A DNA stretch of 64,000 nt from Sorex araneus. Taxonomy: Eukaryota > Chordata > Mammalia > Eulipotyphla > Soricidae. A model generated the notes under the pieces. It had not been told where the DNA came from. It made no database searches and was given only the letters and a program-made list of their open reading frames with translations. Shown piece after piece: positions 1 to 12,918 of the stretch (positions are counted from its first letter, which is position 1; each line of letters starts with the position of its first letter). The position numbers were made by a program, and so were the translations under genes. Location of the stretch: the NCBI RefSeq assembly GCF_027595985.1, contig NC_073304.1, forward strand, positions 214,798,500 to 214,862,499, written 5' to 3'.

Positions 1-936
1 GTGAGACACCCACTTGGGAGCTTCCTGTGAGATGCTCATGGCTGTGCGGGGAGCCCCTCCGTGTGAGGGTGTGGGGTCAGTGGGCCCGTCTCCCTCCTTT
101 GAGAGAACTGAATACCTCCTCAGCAGGTTTGGGCGGTGGCAGAGCAAATGTGAGGCCCAGGGCTAGGGTGTGGGTGTGGTGTGTTCTTCAGTCCTCCAGC
201 TCCTCACCTCCGGCCTCTTCCTACCCATCACCTCTCTGGCGCCCCAGGCCTGGCCTCAGCATTCTGCTCTCCTCCCCCCACCCCACCTTCACCTCTAGCA
301 GTTATTTGCTTCCTCACTAGTCTTGCCTCTCTCCCCCGAGTTCCTTCTGCCCAACTTCTGTATCCTTCCCCTCTGCTCTACAGGACTGGCACATCTGGGT
401 CCTCTGGGATGCCTCCCCCTCCAGAGAGGCACTGAATCCTTCATGTGTCCCCTGCACCAGACCCAGAGTTCCCTCCAGCCTCACAATTGTGCCCACTGCC
501 CTGCTTCAGGGGCTTCTGCTTGACCTCTCTGAACCTCTCTCTCTCGTCTTCGAAATAAAGTATTCAAAGTTGACCCCCACAGGCCCACCTCAAAGAGAGG
601 CTGTCAGGATCTTTTGAGATGATGTGTATGCACAGACTTCATGTATCTCCCACGCGAGTGTATACGATATACTCAGAGCATATATGCTGTCAGATCATCA
701 TCCTGAATTCTCATTGCTCTCACGCTCAGGAAACCAGTGTGCTCATAGGTGCCTAGAGCAGTAAGTTCAAATGCTACTAAAGCTCCACTAACCCAACAGT
801 AACTTGATCAGACCCAATTTTGCACTATCGCTACCACTCTAAGAGCCAGCTTTTAACTTATTGAGCCCCTCTCTTGCTGTATGCCAGACTGTACTAAGCA
901 ATGTATATAACTCATTTAGTTCCCATCCTTTTACTA

Positions 937-1042
937 CCACCATCGCCCCCATCACCTTTATAGCCAACACCAATAGTCGTCACCACCAGTGCCACCACTG
1001 CCATCGCCAGCATCACCAGCACTTTCACCACTACCACCACCA
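937..1042. repeat. CCA/CACCAT-rich simple repeat
   Basis: This is an imperfect run of CAC, CAT and CCA triplets, about 100 bp, inside the MIR relic. Confidence 0.75.
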
Positions 1043-1066
1043 AGTATGATTATCATTCTGATTTTG

Positions 1067-1239
1067 CTTTTTTTTTTCTTTTTGGGTCATACCCGGTGAT
1101 GCACAGGGGTTCCTCCTGCTCTGCACTCAGGAATTACTCCTGGCGATGCTCAAGGGACCATATGGGATGCTGGGAATTGAACCCGGGTCAGCCACGTGCA
1201 AGGCAAATGCTCTACCCGCTGTGCTATTGCTTCAGCCCC
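1067..1239 (-). repeat. SOR-type SINE, full length
   Basis: The element begins with the T-rich tail and ends GCTTCAGCCCC. It is flanked by the 8-bp direct repeat TGATTTTG (1059-1066 and 1241-1248), so it is a clean retroposition. Confidence 0.9.
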
Positions 1240-2051
1240 GTGATTTTGTATTTTAGAAAACTAAAATGCTTAAATATTCAGTGACTTGGCCAAGTTTCTA
1301 GAGATGGGAGGTTGTAGAGCTGGAATTCAAACCTCCCTCAGCCCTTGAGCTCCCAAGTCTATTCCCCTAACCACTAGACAGTACTGCCTGGGCTATTTGC
1401 TCCTGGGTAGTCTAGAACGCTCTTTTGTTTACACTCACTGTACAGGCCTCACATGCTTAGTTCCCACCGAAATCATGGAAGGACACTCTTGAAGGCCCTT
1501 CTTTTGTCTTTCTAAGCTTCCGCGTTGCCTTCTCTGATCGGATTCTAGGTGTTGGTCCAGCCGCCTGATCACTGCAGAGTGGGTGAGACCCGTCTTCTCC
1601 GTTCCATCTTCTCTGAGATGAAACGGTTGGTTTCTCTCTCCGGGAACCAGCTGTGAGATGGGAGTATCTTTCCACCTTTGTCCTTGTGCTCTTTGCCCCG
1701 TGCATCTGCTTATCACGTCTCCCTGCTTGTGCCGTGACCCCTCGAGGGTTAGATGGGGCCCAGGCCTTGCAGGAGCTTCTCATATTGCTGAGTTCTTCCT
1801 GCTCACCCTCCCTTTGCCTTTCTTCTTTTCCTCTTCCTCCTTCCCATCTTTCCTCCTGTTCCCTCCCCTTTGTTGTTGTCATTGTTGTTATGTCCAGGGT
1901 CACACACTCAGCTGTGGTGCCCATGCCTACTGGCTGCAGTGTACCAGAGATTGTACATTTGCCGTGGCCGAAACAGCAGTGCCTGCAACAGACCCTCGGC
2001 CACTGAGCCACATCCCTGGACCCCTCCCCATCTTTTTTTCTGGACCCCATC

Positions 2052-2224
2052 TTTTTTTTTTCTTTTTGGGTCACACCTGGCGATGCTCAGGGGTTACTCC
2101 TGGCTCTGCACACAGGAATTACTCCTGGCGGTGCTTGGGGGACCATATGGGATGCTGGGAATCAAACCCAGCTTTGCCGCATGCATGGCAAATTCCCTAC
2201 TCTCTGTGCTATCGCCCCAGCCCC
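2052..2224 (-). repeat. SOR-type SINE, full length
   Basis: The T-rich start, the GGTCACACCTGGCGATGC tail region and the CGCCCCAGCCCC head are all present. A CCCCATCTTTTT sequence occurs at both borders and is the likely target duplication. Confidence 0.88.
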
Positions 2225-4025
2225 GGTTCCCCATCTTTTTAGACAGGAAATGCCCCTCCTGGCCACAGACCCAGTAGGAGCAGAGACCTGACCATAGGGA
2301 AGGAGACAGAAACGTGGGAACCCTGGCAGGCCTTCAGGTCAGAGCAAGCTGCTTCCCATCTCTCAGGCACCTGGCACGAGGAGCCAGTGGGCACAGTGAA
2401 TCACACACGGGCAGCCATCATGTGGAGTTCACTGTGATGCTCTGGCGCTGTTAAGAAAAGGTCAAGTGATATTGTGGTATGAGAAGGAGAGGAAGGGTGA
2501 CCACCCTGAGAAAATTCATTTCCCATCGGGCAAGTGAAATACTTTTTTTTTTCCCACTCTAAAGGACTGATCTCAAATGGTCTGGAAAATTTGTTCATGC
2601 ACAGCGCCGATTCCCAGATTCCATTCTGTTCACTGCGAACTGCGGGGAGAGGATGTGTGCCTCGGGAGCCAGGGGCTTTGCTTGTTGTCTTCATGGAAAT
2701 GCATCGTGACTTGTGTCCTGAGTGTGTTGTCTCCCCAAGTGGCCCTTAGGCTTCCCGAGACGGGGGCAGCTCTTCCCTGTCACCCCCTTGCCCGAGCTTC
2801 GCACACACAGAGGCCTTTAGTAACTGCGTTGACCGTCTGACCTTGAGGTTGCTGAGCTAACCGGAGCTTGTACACTTGGCTGTGGACCTTGCACATTTGC
2901 TTGCAGTGTGCAGGGGACGGCACACTCGGTCATGTGTGTTGGGGTCCATCCCTGCAGTGCCACCGGGATCACAGTCGAGCCAGCGGGGCAGCGGCAGGGG
3001 CCACACTCATGAGCTCAGGCAGGGAAGGCCGGGGCTGGGGCGCCCCCACCTATTTGGATTCTGTGACTTGGGTCCAGACAGTTCTGTCACCTGCCTGCAG
3101 AGCGAGGTCTCTTGTCTTCTCATTCTCCTTATCTTCTCAGCATCTTCTCCCATACTTCTGCTTTTCCTTTTTAGAGGGGTGTGTCTCCCAAGCAGTGTTC
3201 AGGGGTCCTGGCGGGGGCCACTCCTGGTAATATTAATCAAGCTGGGTGACTCAGTGCTCAGAAGTGTGATGCTGTTTGGGTCTGGTGGTGCAGGGGGTCC
3301 CCAGAAGCAGCCCCGTAGAGCGGAGATCAAAGCAGACCTGTGTTCCCACCTCTGAGCTCTCTCCGGGCCCTTCCCATGTGCTCTGCACCCCAGGCACTTG
3401 GTGTCCATACTCACTGTTGCCTCTGGACCCTGTCAGATTCACCCGGCTGACGGCGACTGTTACGTCCCCTGAAACTTCCCTATCTGGGACATATCCTCTG
3501 TCCCTGGAGAGGATGGCCAACTAGTCCATCTCCCAGGAAGGGGCAAGACTAGAATTGGGGTTTGCTCGGGTCGCTAGGTAGTCCTACCTGTGCAAATGTC
3601 CTGGGGCTACCATTTCCCTTTGGGCATCTCCAGAACCAGAACCCCCTTTGAGAACTGATGTGGGAGCCTGGCGTTGGTGTTCTTAAAAGGCTTCTCCCCT
3701 CCTAAGAGGGCTCCCCACGTGTTTTCAGTGAACACCAGAGGTAGAAAAACCATCACCAAAGCATAACCAAACTAGAAGATAGTGGGTTTTTATTCACTTG
3801 TTCTGTTCTGCACCAGAATCTCCAATCCCTGCCCTAGCCTGCGGGGGTTTCCTGGGCCTCAGGGGAAGTAGCCGGCTCCTCCAGGTCTCTGGGCAGGGGT
3901 GGGGTGAGGTGGGTGGGGTGTCAGGGGTGTGACCCCGGGGCTGCCCTCCTGTGAAGACACCCTGACTGCTGGCCATCCGCTGCCGGGGGTAGGCCGCAGC
4001 CTCACGGGCTGTGGTTCCCTTCCAG

Positions 4026-4251
4026 AAAGCTCTCCACCTTCAACACCTTCATGGAGGACCACGGCTACGACGTGAAGCAGATCTGGAGAGACATCGAGGA
4101 CGTCATTATCAAGACCATCATCTCGGCCCACCCCATCATCAAGCACAACTACCACACCTGCTTCCCCAACCACACGCTGCACAGCGCCTGCTTCGAGATC
4201 CTGGGCTTTGATATTTTGCTGGACCACAAGCTCAAGCCCTGGCTGCTGGAG
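4026..4251 (+). CDS. TTLL6: TTLL6 exon A (end of TTL catalytic domain)
   Basis: The exon has acceptor TTCCAG before 4026 and donor GTAGGG at 4252. Its first base completes a codon from the upstream exon. It encodes 75 further residues, from KLSTFNTF to LKPWLLE, including QIWRDIEDVIIKT, HTCFPNHT and ACFEILGFDILLDHK. These are hallmark strings of the C-terminal TTL domain. The E of LLE is one of the expected Mg-ATP ligands; its partner N lies in the next exon. Confidence 0.95.
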
Positions 4252-7200
4252 GTAGGGAGGGCTGGGCACGGGCACGCCTCGAACCCTGTTCCTGGGCTCC
4301 ACCAGCTCCAGCCCGTCAGCAGGGCGGGGCCGTTTCTTCACCCACTTCCTCCCGCACCACTTCCTGCCCCGGCTTCTCCCTGTGCCTAGCAGTGGCCACC
4401 AGAGGGGGATAGATGGCCGGGAATCAGCGCTCCTGGTGCTCGCCCGAGTCCCTCCGGCCTGGAAGCCAGGCAGGGGGAAGGAAGGCCCACACAGCGCTGC
4501 CTTTCGTGAACAGAGGCGGCTCCCAGAAAGCGGGTCGGCTTCCTCAAACCAGACTGGCGGCCTGGCACGGCTTTCTCGGGGGCTTGGACCGCTCCGTCTC
4601 AAGTACCAGCAGTCCGAAGCCCCAGGAAGGGGTGGGGAGCCCCGGGTCAGTTTCCAGCCTCCCCCAGACAGGGGGATGATGACAGGAAGATGAGGACAAG
4701 CATCTGGGTGGCGGCTTCTCTGACCCGTTGGACGGTGGCTCTTCGGCCTCTTACGAGAGCCATTCAGATGACGCATCTCGAGGGGCAAGGCTCTGCCCGG
4801 GGCGGGTGGGGTGGGGTGAAGTGGGGCAAAGTTGGGTGGGGTTTGGCGCAGCTGCTGAGGACGTGGGGTCAGACTTCAGTGGGGAGAGGGGGAGGAAGCC
4901 ACAACTCCAGATTGGCTGCCTGGGGCTTTGCTGTTCCTTCATACCCAGCCCTTGTTCCCAGAGGGATGTTGTTTGGAAACAAAGTGGACGAAGCCTTGGG
5001 GCTGGAGCAATAGCACAGCGGGTAGGGCGTTTGTCTTGCACACAGCCGACCCGAGTTTGATTCCCACCATCCCATACGGTCCCCTGAGCACCGCCAGGAG
5101 TAATTCTTGAGTGCAGAGCCAGGAGTAACCCCTGTGCATCGCCAGGTGTGACCCAAAAAGCAGAAAAAAGCAAAAAAAGTGGGCGAAGCCTTCAGAAACT
5201 TCTAGAAGTGGGCCCAAGGGCTACTATAGCGGGTAGGGCGCTCTTGTCTTGCATGCAGCCAACCTGGGTTTGAGTCTCGGTAGCCCACGTGGTCCCCCAG
5301 GCCTGCCAGGAGTGAGCCCTGAGTGCAGAGCCAGGAGTAAGCCGTGAGCACAGTTTGGGGGTGGCCCCCAAACCAAAACAGCACAAAGAAGAAACTGCGC
5401 CTAGTGTCCTAGAAGCGTCTAGGGACCCGGGGTGCTCTGGACATCAGGGGCTTTTCTGTGAGCAGGGAAGAATCTCTTCCCTCCTCGCATGCAGCTTCCC
5501 CACCGCGTCCCAAGACAGGACCCTGAACGTCCCACCCTTTCTATTCCCCAGTTCCCAAGAGCACCCTTCATTGCTCTGTGGGGGGCTAAGGAGGTGCCCC
5601 CCACCCCACGCCTCTGTCCCGGGTGTCACAGGAGAGAAGACTGAAGACAGATGGGGTGCCCCTTCCCCTTCCTTCACCGTGACTTCAGCCCTCCCCCGGC
5701 TCCCCTCTGGCTCACTGCAGTAGCCAGGACCCCAGGGTGGGTTTGGGCAGCTCCCCGGAAGTGGCCCCTTGACCTCCTGCCCTCAGCTCCCCTCTTGCCC
5801 TCTCAGGTCAACCACTCCCCCAGCTTCTCCACCGACTCCTGGCTGGACAAGGAGGTGAAGGACAGTCTGCTCTACGACACCTTGGTCCTCATCAACCTGG
5901 GCAACTGTGACAAGAAGAAAGTGTTGGAGGTGGAGCGGCAGCGGGGGCGGTACCTGCAGCAGTGCCGGTCTCGGGAGACCAGGTACATACGAGGCAGCCC
6001 CGCCGTGACCCCCGTCCCAGCTCCAGGAAGATGGGACCGCAGGACCCACGTCATCACTGACAGTTGGCTAGTTATGTGACCCAGTTGTCCGTGTTGGACA
6101 CTCAGCTTCTCTCTGTCAACTGAACTGACATTCGGGGGAGCCCCCCACCCAGGAGTGATCCCCGAGCAGAGCCAGGAGTAAGCCCTGAGCACGGGCAGGT
6201 GCAGCCTCAAAACCAATATATAAACGAATAAAATGGGAGGCGCTTACAGACATGACTTTACATATAATTGTTTTTTTTCATTTTTCAGTTTTTCGGGCCA
6301 TGCCTGAAAAACTCCATGTGTACCTGGTGCTTGGGGGACTACTCCTAGCTTTGTGCTCAGATTTTGCTCCCAATGGTGCTTGGGGCACCATATATGAGAC
6401 TGGGCATTGAAGTTGGACCTCCAGGATTGAAACCTGTGCCCCAGCCGGTGAGCAAGCTCCAACTTCACGAGTTTATCAATAGCACAGGAGCACTCAGGAA
6501 TTACCAACAGAAAAAGTACAACGTTGGGAGCCAGAGCGATAGTAACAGCGGGTAGGGCATTTGCCTTGCATGTGACCGACCCGGGTTCAATCCTCAGCTT
6601 CCTGTACAGTCCCCTGAACACCACCAAGAGTAATCCCTGGGTGCAAAGCCAGGAGTAACCCCTGAGCATTGCCAGATGTGGCCCACAAAGCAAAAAAAAA
6701 AAAAGTACAACCTTTCCTTGTTTTGTTTTGTTTTGTGGCCAGACCTCGTGCTTAGGGGCTGCTCCTAGCTCAGTGCTTGGGGATCACTCATGGAGGTGCT
6801 CGGGGACCATGAAGTGTTGGGGACAGAACCCAAACAGCACACGCTCAGTTTCTCGGGCCTCATCCCTTCACTTTGGCAAAAGGGAAGGTTTGTCTGTCCA
6901 CACCCCTCCCTCACCCCCTCCGGTGTCGGCTGGAGCCAGGGTCCCCCCCTCCCTGCAATTGTTTGGAGGTTTTTTTGGTGGAATGCCATGGTAGAACCCG
7001 GGGCCTCACAAAGCAAGTGCTCTGCCACCAAGCGTAATCTGGGTCCAGCAACTGCCTCCCTCCAGCAGGGACCAGCTGTGTGGAGGAAGTGCAGTGCCCG
7101 CCACCATGGGGCAGAGCCAGCCCCTCCCTGTCACTGAGCCTCTGGAGTGGGGGCGGCTGTGTTTCTGTTGGGAGGCGCAGCCCCCTCCCCCGCCCCTTAA

Positions 7201-10200
7201 GGCCCATGTGGGGTGGGGTGCACGAGCCCGATGGGCTCCTAGTACTGGGAGCCCACAAGACCAGGGCTATCAGGGGAGCTGACCTGCCCCGAGGGGTCAC
7301 CTTGCTGCTGAGTCACCGGCCTGACCTCAGAGCCCTGGGCCCAGGGTGCGCTGCCTGGGGTGCCAGCTGCCCCTGACGGCAGGCCACCCCCTCTCCCAAG
7401 GGTCCCAGTGGCCTTGGTGCCCTGCTGCTTTGTTTCCTGCCGGGGAAGGGGGCTTTCCACGCCTCTTTCCTTGACTTCCGCCTCCCTGGGGGGCTGTGAA
7501 GAAGAATGACATCATTATAGCTCAGAACCTCTCCGCAGCTCACCAAGAAGCCCTCCCCAGCCCCCCAGACCTCCAGCCCCCCCCACCAAACAGCCCAATC
7601 CAAGCTCTGTTCTCCAGAGAAGCTTAAAGCCTGTGTGCATGGGTGTGGCTCCTGGGTCTCCCCCCAGGGAATGGGTTTTACCTGGGGCAGGAAAGGACTT
7701 GAGGAACCTTCAGAGACATTCATGTCCCCCTGCCCCCTCCCCACACACACCCCCACTCTCAGGAACTTATTATTTGAACTGGCCCAAGAGGCCGTCAGGA
7801 AGCTGCCGATGCTCGTTTAGCCCAGTATTACTCAACTGGGGGTCTTGTGTCTCCCTTGGAAGCCCCCCAGGGTATTCCAGGGAGGCCATTAGTGAGCATC
7901 TTATAAATGGGGGACCCACAGCACAGACCAGGGGTCAACCAGTAGGGCAGGGGGCCCAGGAGAGGGCCGCAGAGGTAGAAAGGGTTGAGAAACACTGGCT
8001 TAGCCCACACTGAGAGACTCCCGCTGCGGACAAGGCCCTCTGGTAGCCCCAGCCGCCATCCGGCCGGGCCCTGTCCCTCCCTCCCAAGAAAACCCAATGG
8101 CCGCCCCTGGCTCTGCTTCCCGGCAGGATGGAGGAAGTGAAGAGCTTCCAGGCCGTGCAGCTCGAGAAGACGGAGAAGTACGAGAGGGAACACTGCGGCG
8201 GCTTCCGCCTCATCTACCCCGGCCAGAATTCGGACAACTACAAGAACTTTTTCCAGGACAACAACTCCCTCTTCCAGAACACGATTGCGTCCAGGGCTCG
8301 GGAGCTGTACGCCCGGTAGGAAGGTTCCAGGGGAGAAGGGCCGAGGTGGGCTGGGGGTTGTAGGGGGCGGGTTAGAGCCGACACACTCTGCGTGGGGACC
8401 CTGGGCTTTCGTTTCACCAGACCTGGAAACGGTCTGATTCGCTGGTAGGGTATGTGTGTCTGCTTCTAGAAACTTCTAGAACTTAGCCCAAGACAGACCC
8501 TCACCCCCACCCCTCTCAGAGCCGCCTCCCAGATTCATGCAGGGGTGAAGTCGTGGGTGAAAGAGGAAGGAGCAGGCAGCACAGCACGTGCTTGGCAAGG
8601 CCCAGGCCCCAGCCTCCAGGTGACTCTTCTGTTGCCACTGACTCGCTGGCCAGAGAGGCCTGGTGTGGGAAGCCATGCCTCTACCCACACATACCCTCTT
8701 CCTTGTGCCTGCCCACTCGGTAGAGGGAGGGGGAGGGAAGTGGAGGGGCTCGCATCTCCCTAGCGTGCTGGTCCCCAGACTGGGGATGGTGAGGTTTAAA
8801 GAAGTGGTGTCCTCTGCCTCCTGTCCTATGGCTTTGAATACTGTGTGGACTGAGGGTGCCCTCTGCCTCTTTGTAGAGTCTTTTTTTTTTTTTTTTGCTT
8901 TTTGGGTCACACCCAGTGATGCACAGGGGTCACTCTTGGCTCTGCACTCAGGAATCACTCCTGGCAGTGCTCGGGAGACCATATGGGATGCTGGGAATCG
9001 AACCCGGGTTGGCCGCGTGCAAGGCAAACGCCCTACCCGCTGTGCTATCACTCCAGCCCCTTTGTAGGGTCTCTTTTAGGGGGAGGAGACACCAGCAGTG
9101 TTCAGGGCTGACCTGGTTCTACACTCAGGGGTCACGCCTGGCATCGCTCAGGGGACTGTATGGGGTGGCAGGGATTGAACCCGGGTCCACTGTGTGGCCC
9201 TTACCACTGCCCCCTTTCTCTCCTGGCTGTTGCTTTGCCAAGGCTTAGGCGGCTGGCATGCGTAGTCGCCTCTAACCTCCCCAATCGTGCCCTGTTCCTC
9301 CCCATCAGACAACTGATCCAGGAGCTGAAGCTCAAGCAGCAGAAACAGTCGTTCCGGAGGAAAGAGAAGAAGGTGGAGGCCCCGGGCGAGTCTGCGGGTG
9401 AGCAGGTGCGAGGCAAGAGCTCCGGGAGCTGGCGGCGCAAAGCGCAGCAGAAATACAAGACCATCTCGGGCGCTTCCAAACAAGTAAACGCAGACGGGAG
9501 GGGAGCCCGCCCGCCCGGCACCCTTCCCCGGCTGGGGCCCCTCCGTGGGGGGGTGCTGAGGAGACCCCTGCTCCGAGCCCAGACCCACTGAAGGAGCCGG
9601 GCTGCTTGCCGGGCAGGCCCACGGGCGGGTCCCTCCGTCCAGGCAGAGAGCCGGCTCTCGGGTCTGTCCTGGTGGACCTTCAGCCAGAGTGGAAGCAGCT
9701 GGGAGGCGGGGCCCTTCCATACACCCCCGCTCTGAGAAGTGGGCTCCCGCATATCCTCTCATGGCCCCCCAGCAGGCCACGGGCACGACTCAGAGGAGCC
9801 TCGGAGGAAGCAGGACCCTCAGACACTGCACGGGACTGGCTCCTTCCTTTCAGACTACTCCGCTCTGGGGCGGCTGTCCCGGACCTGTCTTGGGGCGCCT
9901 CCTCTTCTGCCTACCTCTCTCCCCTCACTCCGTGGAGCAATCTGGTTGACGATGTTCCTCAACTTTGTCTCGAAAACGGGCCTTCTGAAGGGCCAGCCTT
10001 CACATGGTTAGACCACATAGATTCTCACATGGTTAGACCACAGCCTGTCCCAGGACCCGATAAAGCACAGACACAGACACTTCTCCAACGGCGTTTCTAG
10101 GTGCTCAGAGACCCCCTCCCCCCCAGACCATCCATGAACCTTGTAGGGGGGATCTTGGGGTCCCAGGCTCAGAGCCCCAGATGAGAGGGGCTTTGGTCAC

Positions 10201-12875
10201 CGCCACTGGTCATTCTCTCCTCCTCTCCTCTGTGCCCGCCTTTGGGTGTGCCGACTCTGGTGGTGGCCCCAGGCTGGCTGCCCACAGACTGTGTTTGGTT
10301 CCCTCCAGCCGCTGACGCTCAGGCCCTGCACAGCCGACACGGCCTCAGGTGTCAAAGACAAAGAGAGAAGCGACACCACTGGCAGCCTCAGCCCGGAGGC
10401 CCCCACGGGGCAGGCTGGTCCTGCTCCCCACACCCCCCCACCTTTGAGGCCTTGCAGCTATATACCCAGCCAGACGAACTCAAGCCTTCTCAGCGTGGGC
10501 TCCAGCCCAGCCTCAGTGGGGACCGCCCTCACCAGCACGTCGGTAAGTGAAGAGGTCCCCAGTGTGGTCTGGGGCCCGGAGCGCCGAGCCCAGTGGGCAT
10601 GGATGGGAATCCATGTGATCCCTGCTTAGCCCAGATTGCTCCTTGGCCTTTTGAATAAGTCCCTTAGGCTCTGTGCATCTTTACATAAACTTCTTTTCTT
10701 TCTCTATCTTCTTTTTAAAATTTTTCTTTAAGAAGATTTTTATTTTGGTGGGGGACCACACTCAGCAATGCTCCGTGGTTACTTCGGGCTCTGCATTCAC
10801 GAATCACTCCTAGCAGTGCTCGGTGGGTGCCTTATGGGATGCTGGGAATCGAACTCAGTCAGCCACACACAAGGCAAGTGCTTTCCCCGCTGTTCTATCT
10901 CCCCAGCCCCTTTTTAAAAATGTTAAAGTGAAGTTATGTAGTTCTATTGAGGGGGGATACTAATTCTAAGGAGAATGTGACATTTTTCAGAGAAAGAGAG
11001 AGGAAAGAAAGGCCAAAAGGTGAAGGAGGGGGCTGGAGTGTACCCACCAGTGCTCCAACGCCACCCAAAATACCCTACGCCCATTCCTCCCACCCACCCA
11101 CCCACCCACAGTAACCACCCTGGCTTCCCCCGAGTCTCAGAGAGAGTTTTTGTTTGTGGTTTTGCCCTTTTGGGTCACACCCCGCAGTGCTCAGGGATTA
11201 CTCCTGTCTCTGTACTCAGAAATGACTCCTGGTGGTGCTTGGGGGACCATATGGGATACCGAGATTGAACCAGGTTGGTAGGATGCAAGGCAAACTCCCA
11301 TCCCACTGTACTACTACTCCAACCTGAGTTTGTAGGTCTTTTGTTTTTTGGGGGGCTTTTTGCCCCCCCTTTTTTTATTTTGCTTTTTTGGGTCACACCC
11401 AGTGGTGCTCAGGCTCTGCCCACAGGAATTATTCTTGCTGTGCTCGGGGGACCATACTGGATGCCAGGAATCAATCCGGTTGGCCATGTGCAAGGCAAAT
11501 TTTCTACCTGCTGTACTATTGCTCTGGCCTGAGTTTGTAGTTTTTTGACAGCTTATTTGATTGAGATATTTATAGTTCACATGTGGTCACATGACCTTTT
11601 ATTTTATTTTGAGCGGGGACACACCCAGCAGTGTGTAGGGCTTACTCCTGACTCTGTGCTCAGGGATCATTCCTGGCAGTTAGGGGACCATACGGATGCT
11701 GTGGTCAGCCATATGCCTGGCAACCTCCTTACCTACAATACTATCTCTCCAGCACCTAAGGTCACATTCTGAGTTTGTGGGTATCCATGAACTTGAGGAC
11801 GACCACTTTGAATCCAGCATGTCCTCTAAGCAGTGTTTCCTTGTAAAGAAAAAAAAAGTAAAACCCTTTTATATCCTCCTTGTAGACTTATTTATTTTTA
11901 TAAATTTATGCAAACATAAAACTGGGTATAAAAAAAAGATATAAAAAAAATCTTTGTCCTTACAGTCCTGATGCAACTACAAGACCAAACCAAAACAGTG
12001 CCCATAAAATTCCTGTGAATAATATTGATTTAGTGGACAGTGAATTTCTGTCCTACAAGACCTGAGGTGCCCCACGCATATGGTTCTGACAGGTACAACA
12101 CAGGTATATAGTTCGCATCTCACTGGGCCCGTGTGAGATTCTACCATAACTACTGGAACATTCAGCATCGTAGTCTGAGTGCAATATTGAGAAATGCAAA
12201 GCTTCTTCAGTCCTCAACCACATGCCACAGCAAGAAATCCATTTTATTTCCCAGCCCACTCTATTCCACACACCCCAGGGAAAAAAGGTTTCTGAAACAA
12301 TGTTTAGCCATACCACATACAGTGACTCACTGAATATTTCTATTCTGTGTTACTCTGTTCTATTCTTTTAAAAAATACCAGTTACAACCCACGAAACTAA
12401 TTTTATTTAAATATTTAAAAAATAATAATTTCTGATCTACGAACGGGCTTACAACAAGGGTTTTGCCGCACATGTTGAAGATATTGTGCTTAGGAGCTTT
12501 TTGACCTTGGATTTGGCAGAGATTTTCCCACCACACCAAAAGCAAATGCAAACAGTTGGTACCTCATCAGATTTACACCACCTGTGGGAGAAGAAGTGTT
12601 TACAAACCAGAGAGTGGATAAGGAGTTAGTATCAAGAAGATATGAAGCATTCTTACATTCAATCACAAAAAGACAGCCCAATTACAAAATGTACAGAGGA
12701 TTTGAATACATATTTCTCCCAAATAAAAAAATCCCATCATAAAAAGCCAAATACTGCATGACTCCATTTATATGAAATATGGAGAGTGATTATACTCTTA
12801 AGGGAAGAGATTGCAATGGTAATTGCCAAATTGGAAGGGGTTTTAGGGTGTGTGTGTGCATACGTGCGTGTGCAC

Positions 12876-12918
<43 letters not shown>

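Larger units (their letters stand above)
846..1390 (+). repeat. MIR element split by simple repeat and a SINE
   Basis: The 5' part (846-930) reads TTATTGAGCCC, then TATGCCAGACTGTACTAAGC and AACTCATTTAG. The 3' part (1279-1390) reads GTGACTTGGCCAAG, then AGCTGGAATTCAAACC and CCTAACCACTAGACAG. Both match the ancient mammalian MIR consensus in order. The middle has been replaced by a CCA-rich simple repeat and a younger SINE. Confidence 0.8.
1..4025 (+). other. TTLL6: TTLL6 intron (3' part)
   Basis: No upstream TTLL6 exon was found here; the expected IDGFKFDLRIYVL and CMHLTNYSINKHS strings are absent in all frames. The interval holds a MIR relic, two antisense SINEs, a CCA-rich stretch and about 1.7 kb (2230-3990) where I recognise nothing beyond possible old SINE debris near 3170-3300. 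Confidence 0.8.
4252..5806 (+). other. TTLL6: TTLL6 intron
   Basis: Besides two SINEs (4998-5179 and 5207-5385), this 1.55 kb intron is unique GC-rich sequence with one CTCF-like site at 4393-4412. Confidence 0.85.
5983..8126 (+). other. TTLL6: TTLL6 intron
   Basis: The intron holds SINE pieces at 6140-6225 and 6285-6460, SINE copies at 6526-6704 and 6720-6863, and a MER5-like transposon at 7823-7997. The part between 7050 and 7820 is GC-rich, with no feature I can name. Confidence 0.85.
8316..9308 (+). other. TTLL6: TTLL6 intron
   Basis: This 993-bp intron contains one intact antisense SINE (8881-9060) and one old SINE relic (9075-9212). Nothing else was recognised. Confidence 0.85.

Noticed and set aside
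549..560. AATAAA in the first TTLL6 intron
   Set aside because: An isolated hexamer in an intron with no downstream GU-rich element or transcript evidence.
1067..1239. tRNA gene candidate from A- and B-box motifs in SINEs
   Set aside because: The tRNA-like head is part of a repeated SINE with a long unrelated body and A-tail, not a cloverleaf ending in an acceptor stem. The same holds for all copies.
1457..2074. 205-codon minus-strand ORF
   Set aside because: Charged low-complexity product (KEKKK, GREQEERWEGGRGKEE) from a pyrimidine-rich tract; no domain, start context or conservation evidence.
3859..4788. 309-codon minus-strand ORF
   Set aside because: It runs antisense across TTLL6 exon A; the GC-rich exon leaves the opposite frame open. 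No family motif is seen.
9148..9786. 212-codon minus-strand ORF
   Set aside because: Shadow of TTLL6 exon D and GC-rich intron sequence.
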